The notes below the pieces were generated by a model, which was not told where the DNA came from, did not search any database, and saw only the letters and a list, made by a program, of their open reading frames with translations. From NCBI GenBank assembly GCA_949316235.1, contig OX438742.1, forward strand, positions 14,321,315 to 14,385,314: a DNA stretch of 64,000 bases. The letters run 5' to 3'. This document shows positions 59,072 to 64,000 of this stretch, piece by piece. Position 1 is the first letter of the stretch. Every line of letters begins with the position of its first letter. The stretch comes from Oegoconia quadripuncta (lineage: Eukaryota > Arthropoda > Insecta > Lepidoptera > Autostichidae). Both the position numbers and the translations under genes were made by a program.

Positions 59072-59540
59072 GATCTAATAACCGTTTATTTAAAAACAGT
59101 AACAAATAAAGAGATGGAATTTAAATATAAACTAGAATAAATGGAAAAATTGGGGCCGCCTGGCAAGGTACCCAAAACGCTGGCAGCGTTTCCTCGCTGG
59201 ATGCAGATACTTAAACGTTGAGCGAGGAAAGTTCTCGGGTCACCAGTGACATCGACTAAGAGCTTTGAAATATTAAAGAAAAATTTAAGAGTGCCCGGCC
59301 CCCAAGGACCTAAGGTCTCGACTCCGAAAGCAAGGAAAATGTATTCGGAACCGATGTCTCTATATTTATTAATTTTGATTTTTTCCGCCGGCTCGGCGGC
59401 TGCACCTGGCCTCCTTGAGGTTCCTTGGAGGTGAGACGCGGCGAGAGTGTCGACACAAATGGAATCCCACACTAAGGCCCGACCCATACTCTCAAGGAAT
59501 CAAGGTCATTCCGTCCGGTCTCTTCCCGTCCTCCCGTAAA
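59072..59540 (-). mobile_element. LINE copy C: 5'-truncated 3' end
   Basis: This fragment shares the 3' terminal sequence with copy A (59088-59140 against 52370-52420) and carries the C-terminal coding region on the minus strand. A DGMTLIP stretch just upstream of 59487 is in another frame from the rest, so the copy has a frameshift. 5' truncation is typical of target-primed reverse transcription. It lies on the same strand as copies A and B. Confidence 0.82.
59086..59487 (-). pseudogene. C-terminal domain of LINE ORF (open, 133 aa)
   Basis: An open stretch encoding GRALVWDSICVDTLAASH, then a GAAAEPAEK segment, VETLGPWGPG, a VTGDPR block and AQRLSICIQRGNAASVLG. I recognise this ordered set (GxxLVWDxxxVDT, GAAA, YxFxxxxVET, TGDPR, QRxSxxIQRGNAAS) from the C-terminus of ORFs of a widespread animal LINE group, found downstream of the reverse transcriptase; its biochemical role is not known to me. 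The ORF is a fragment with no RT in frame and a frameshift just upstream, so it is not an independent gene despite the ATG. Confidence 0.82.
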
Positions 59541-59808
59541 ATACCATTCGGTTAGATTATCTAAGTACTAATGCAATATAAAAACTAACTTAGCGCTTTG
59601 CATTCTACGCACTAGCTCGTTTTCTTTTTTTTGGTTGAAAGGCGATGGTTTCTTTTCTCGTGCAGCCTCATCTGAAATAATTCAGCCTCATCTAATTTTG
59701 TGTTCAGTCTTATTTTATGACTGTCCAAGTTCTTTTTGAAAACATATCTCACGAATAATTAAACAATGTCAGATTGTTTAGTGACACTGCCTTCGAAAGC
59801 AACTATTG

Positions 59809-60056
59809 CGGGTTCAAGCATACTGACCCGAAACCTCATCTTATTTGGGACACTGGCTATCTTATCTCCGACAACCGCAATACAACAATGGTATTAATAT
59901 TGCTGTTTAGCGGCAGATTTTAGATGGTGGTAACTAGCCGCCTGGCCCTACCACCAAACAAACTGAGTACTAAAAGCATGTACCCCGCTGGGGATCAAAC
60001 CCGCGACCTCCGAAATGTAAACCCAATGTTGATAACATTGAGCCACGGAAGCGTTT
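59809..60056 (-). mobile_element. SINE family 2, lacking the 3' tail
   Basis: The minus strand has head CGCTTCCGTGGCTCAATG, box B GGGTTTGATCCCC and body GGTGGTAGGGCCAGGCGG. The poly-A end is absent. A SINE-3 fragment follows immediately. Confidence 0.82.
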
Positions 60057-60057
60057 T

Positions 60058-60125
60058 ATCAGTTATTTAGTATCCATATTATATATAAACCTTGCCTAGT
60101 TTGGGACAAGATATTTATTTATTGG
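60058..60125 (+). mobile_element. SINE family 3, 3' scrap
   Basis: CAGTTATTTAGTATCCATAT, CCTTGCCTAGTTTGGGAC and AGATATTTATTTATTGGG match the 3' end of the family. Confidence 0.6.
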
Positions 60126-60177
60126 GAGTGCTAGCCTAAATAGAGCGTCAACTATTTTAATCCAATCCAATTTAACG

Positions 60178-60345
60178 GAACCCTTATAGGATCAGAACCT
60201 TTAGATGGACAGACGACCTGACAAAGGTTGCGGGAAATCGCTGGATACAGGCCGCATCCAACCGGTCACTCTGGAATTCTTGGGGGACATAGGCCATGGT
60301 CAGCAGTGGGCTTCCTGTGGCGGAAATGATGATGATGTTTATTAG
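60178..60345 (+). mobile_element. RTE-clade LINE 3' end, short copy
   Basis: Encodes RWTDDLTKVAGNRWIQAAS and NRSLWNS, then CAGCAGTGGGCTTCC and an ATGATGATG tail. It is the same RTE C-terminus as at 34888, more heavily 5' truncated, with frame breaks near the end. It lies just downstream of a SINE fragment. Confidence 0.82.
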
Positions 60346-61191
60346 CCAAGTTAATTTTGATTAATAAGTATTGATAACAAATCTTGTGAAAATAATTACT
60401 AGAGCGCCACCTATTGCGTAGTATAATTAACATAATCCGAGAACAGAAGTTCTCACATCCTCTAGTAGTTTACATCTAGCGGGCAGTAGCGGAACTGCAA
60501 TCAATGCCAGTACTTTAGGAACACATTTTGCTTGTCTCCGCTAGATGGTGACCCCTCTCACCCCGCGCAATTGCAACATGTACTAATATAGGTAAAATGT
60601 AATGCGCAAAGTCCTATTTGTAAATGGTACGTGCGTGTGACTCGATGCAGATTAGGAGATGACCTGGGGATTGAATACGTAAAGTTTCTACTCTAGGTCT
60701 ATGTGCAGCAGAGGGACTAGTAGCGCCTGATGAACTATTGGGTTCGTGTCAAAGCACGAAGCAAATACCTACAAATAAATGCACGATTGTGCAATACCTT
60801 TCTACTACTCCTACAAATCTTTTTAATTATATATGCTTTCTAAAACCTTTAAGGATGTTATTTTGAACCATCAAAATTAAAATCATACAAATTAAAAGTT
60901 CACCACTGGAATTCGCCTCTTCCATGCCATGTATTGCGGCGCTTTTTGTGGGAGGTTTTGCCCTAAGCGCCATTCTGGGCAGTGGAGGTGGCGATCGCAC
61001 ATTCTTTCGGGTTTTGCACCATAACGCTGCATCCGTGACTGGTTTATCGTGATAGGCTCACGATCTAATTAATCGTCTTTTATGATACCCATAGGAAGGA
61101 AGAATTGATATTATTCTGCTTTGTCGGGAACAATACAACTATACGGCTAGACCCTTGCAAGCTACACAGAAATAAAATACTTACACAGCGC
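60346..61191. other. Unassigned, repeat-like
   Basis: GC-richer patches (60470-60560, 60900-61030) resemble dispersed repeats, but no family or frame is recognised. Confidence 0.45.
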
Positions 61192-61398
61192 CTTCCACTA
61201 AGCAACTAGGCTTGTAATATAGATAGCATATGACTGATAAACTACACAAATACATTTTTTTGTAAATAAATGAAAAACATACGTAACTCGGGAACTATCT
61301 GTATTCATCATACAAACATATGCCCCTAGCTAGATTCGCACCTGCGACCTTTTGGTATAACAGCAGAGTTTCTAACCACTACACCAAACATGTCGTCA
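61192..61398 (-). mobile_element. SINE family 3
   Basis: The minus strand has head TTTGGTGTAGTGGTTAGAAA, then ACCAAAAGGTCGCAGGTGCG, GGGGCATATGTTTGTATGAT and CTAGTTGCTTAGTGG. Confidence 0.8.
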
Positions 61399-64000
61399 CT
61401 TGTTGTATTCCCGTTATCAGAAAACCTGAAAATTCTTTCGGAATCAAGCTTGTCTTTGTACGTCTAAGGATATTAAACGTATATAGGACAGGATAAGATT
61501 AGGTTAAATTTAATTTTAGATGTACGATACGGAATTGTCAATTCTGTGCCAGCGATTCCGATTCTACGTGAATCTTTTCTAAAATCAACTGGGATCAAGC
61601 GTGCTTAAAATGAAATGAAATCACAGAATTCTACCACATTTATTATTCAATACATCAAAAGACTTTAACTTAACTTATATCAAACGCACTCAAATATAAA
61701 ATAATAAAAAAGGTTGAACTCGCATCAAACCTACTAAAAAAAATTACAATGTTAGGAAAGTTCATGTCATGTAATTTCCGGTGAAGGAAAATAAATGCCG
61801 AAATCCTCGTCATATTATAATGATACCAATACCGTCGATATAAATAAATTAGGGGCATTTGAGATTACGACCATACTTTGCCCGCGAATGACAAGCTCTT
61901 CAAGCCCCAATAACGTCACGCCCTATCGCGCTAGTTAGTTCTGCAGTTCTTTGCGATGGCAAGGAGTTAAATGGAGTGGGTCATGCCTCGGCTGGATTCG
62001 AAATATCCGTTTGCATCTATCCGAAATGACTATGCTTATAGAAGTCCGAGCCTTTGGCTTAATCTACTTTGATGATCCGTGGGATTTCTGCCGATGCTCG
62101 AATGACCATTATAGCTAGCCGCAATGCCGTATAAAATAACTCTTAATCCAACCGCTAATAACAATGCGCCTGGCAGCCTGTACCTTAGCACATGTTGTTG
62201 TGAACAGATTTTGGGGATTACTATGAACTGAAAGACGGTGCTCAGAAATAGAAATGAATATCTCCACCAAAAAAATAATATTGAAGATCTTAAAATCATC
62301 GCTTTTTATTTGCCAACATCATAGTACAATCGGTTTTTGATCGATAAGACGGCCAAAATTTTAAAGATGCGTCATCTGTAAATTCTGGACCTTCTTGTGA
62401 GATCATTAATAGAGTCAAATTATGAATACGTCTGCCCGTTTGCAAGAGGATCAAAATAGCGGTGTGCTCGTGAGATTTCATATAGGCTTTCCTCTGATAT
62501 AGCAACCCTCTTTAATCTATCAATCAAATTATCTAAATTCCAGATATTCTTCTTGATTTTAGGATTTAAAAGACTAAGAAGAACAACCTCACATGATGAT
62601 AATTAAGAAACATCTCTTAAAAATTTTCGTTTTGATCAAGATATTACGCTGATTAGAAGATAAACCCTACTCTTGTAGTATTAGTGATCCTAATTTTTAC
62701 CACCACAACAATTATATGGAAGACTTCCTTGCCGTCACGCAATAACAAAAATATCTTTCTTATGGTCGTATATCCCTCTATATTTGAATGTGATTTGCAT
62801 GTTATTTCTATATTATGACAAGGATTATTTTTCGTTGCAAGACTATTCTGAAAAATGCCTATCGTCTGTGAAATTTCTTCGTTTTCTATTATTTTACAGT
62901 CGTCACTATTTTGTAGGCAACATTTATGCCAACATCTCGTGTGGTAACAACTTTAGAAAATTAGTCATGTTACAATGGTCCTTAGTATCAATGCCATGAT
63001 TTCACACAATAATCAAAATTGCAAGAAATATACGAGAAATGCAACATCACTCAAACGGCCAGGTAATTTTCATTTGAATTTATTATTAGAGCCCCAGAAC
63101 AATAACCGCCATGTTAAAACGAGACTATTTAAATTTTGACTCTCCAATAAATGTGTAATGAACTCATGTCACGATTCAGCAAATATTAAAATAAAAATGT
63201 TACATTACTTTTGCAATTTTAACTACAGCAATTACTAAAACTTTGCTTTATGTGACCGTGATTTACGCGGCTTTGGGATTACATGCATTTTCAAAAGTAC
63301 ATGTTACTAAATTTAGATTGTGATTTAAATTGTATTTCATCTGTACGCTAATAAATATAAGAAGGTAAGCAAGATGGTACCCGAAAAACTTTAGATGCAT
63401 TCTTTTCCAAAGTAAATACTTAATTATGTTTTTTTTCGAATCATTCATGTAAAGCGAATTATACTGTACTTTCTTTGTATTTAATCCTTTTTAATTGAAA
63501 TTATTATCGTATATCTATAAAGAGTAATGTCTGTCTCTATGGAATTAAAAAGTCAATTTGGAAAAGTCTGAACTATTATTTTAAATAGAGAATTTGTTCC
63601 GAGCTTTCAATATACATACAACATGGCGTTGATTTTGAGTAGGAAATAGTTTATTCAAAAATTAGTAACAAACTCATATACGATTCTGGATTTGACCCAG
63701 ATCATTTACCTAAAGAATGAGTTTAATTTAACCTATTGCAATAATCAATATTGGTTGTATTTTGATCGTCCATGATTTCTAACAGTATTAAGTAAATGAA
63801 TGAAGAAAATACGTCACATTTGTTTAGCTCCACCGGGAATTGACATAAATTTTAGATCACAGCCGTATAAATAGTAGCATACTGAACGTAAGAATTAATT
63901 AAGTTTCCATGATTCCACGTATGAGGAAACGTCAAGAAATCGCATATGATTGTCTGGTATGTTACATTTCGAATTTGTTATAACCAACCCAATAACTCAT
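61399..64000. other. Unassigned AT-rich sequence
   Basis: Only short chance frames. No gene, SINE or LINE recognised. Confidence 0.6.

Noticed and set aside
59086..59487. Independent 133-residue host gene
   Set aside because: The motifs are those of a LINE ORF C-terminus, the 3' end is shared with LINE copy A, and a frameshift separates it from the preceding DGMTLIP segment.

Overview
The window looks like lepidopteran (moth or butterfly) nuclear DNA. It is AT-rich and lacks any long open reading frame except one. It is littered with tRNA-derived SINEs, RTE-type and other non-LTR retrotransposon fragments, a piggyBac relic and GGTA/TACC-rich spacer of the kind common in Lepidoptera. I found no host protein-coding gene, rRNA or intact tRNA gene that I can support, so this is probably intergenic or large-intron sequence. 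Organism assignment is inference from repeat content.

Layout. 1-16 kb: mostly unassigned AT-rich spacer with SINE copies (4091, 8875, 8104, 11452), one possible piggyBac-like end (3359), microsatellites, and a repeat-rich patch at 14.1-15.2 kb that includes a 290-bp tandem duplication. 16-36 kb: a truncated OTU-protease reading frame (16058), repeat copies, a C-terminal retrotransposon fragment (23088), a SINE inserted inside another SINE (30163-30705), a near-perfect snap-back at 34009, an RTE LINE 3' end (34888) and a decayed piggyBac transposase (35838-36588). 41.2-49.0 kb: a very large inverted duplication with two ~2-kb arms that are nearly identical (I saw three substitutions and one 40-bp insertion) around a 3.8-kb spacer. 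The spacer holds a LINE fragment and a Tc1/mariner-like MITE. 50.5 kb: a palindrome with 42-bp perfect arms. 52.4-55.9 kb: a decayed LINE interrupted by a complete Mutator-like (MULE) DNA transposon. 59-60.4 kb: a third piece of the same LINE family, a SINE and an RTE 3' end. The rest is unassigned.

The standout is the MULE at 52570-54861. It has one intact transposase reading frame (FLYWCH zinc finger plus MULE DDE domain), 190-bp terminal inverted repeats that are identical base for base, and an 8-bp target-site duplication. The target is a LINE whose paralogue at 44.2 kb shows the uninterrupted site. The inner edges of its inverted repeats are built from a copy of the transposase's own C-terminal coding sequence. 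A degenerate 16-bp tandem array (nine units with a near-invariant GTC) lies between the stop codon and the left inverted repeat. These traits suggest a recent and possibly still mobile element.

The other elements relate to each other by parasitism rather than pathway. SINE family 1 ends in a tail resembling the RTE LINE ends in this window, so RTE machinery probably moved it. SINE family 3 sits inside the MITE and inside both arms of the inverted duplication. Start codons need care: some apparent ORFs begin at TTG, and for the MULE transposase I used the first ATG (54468).
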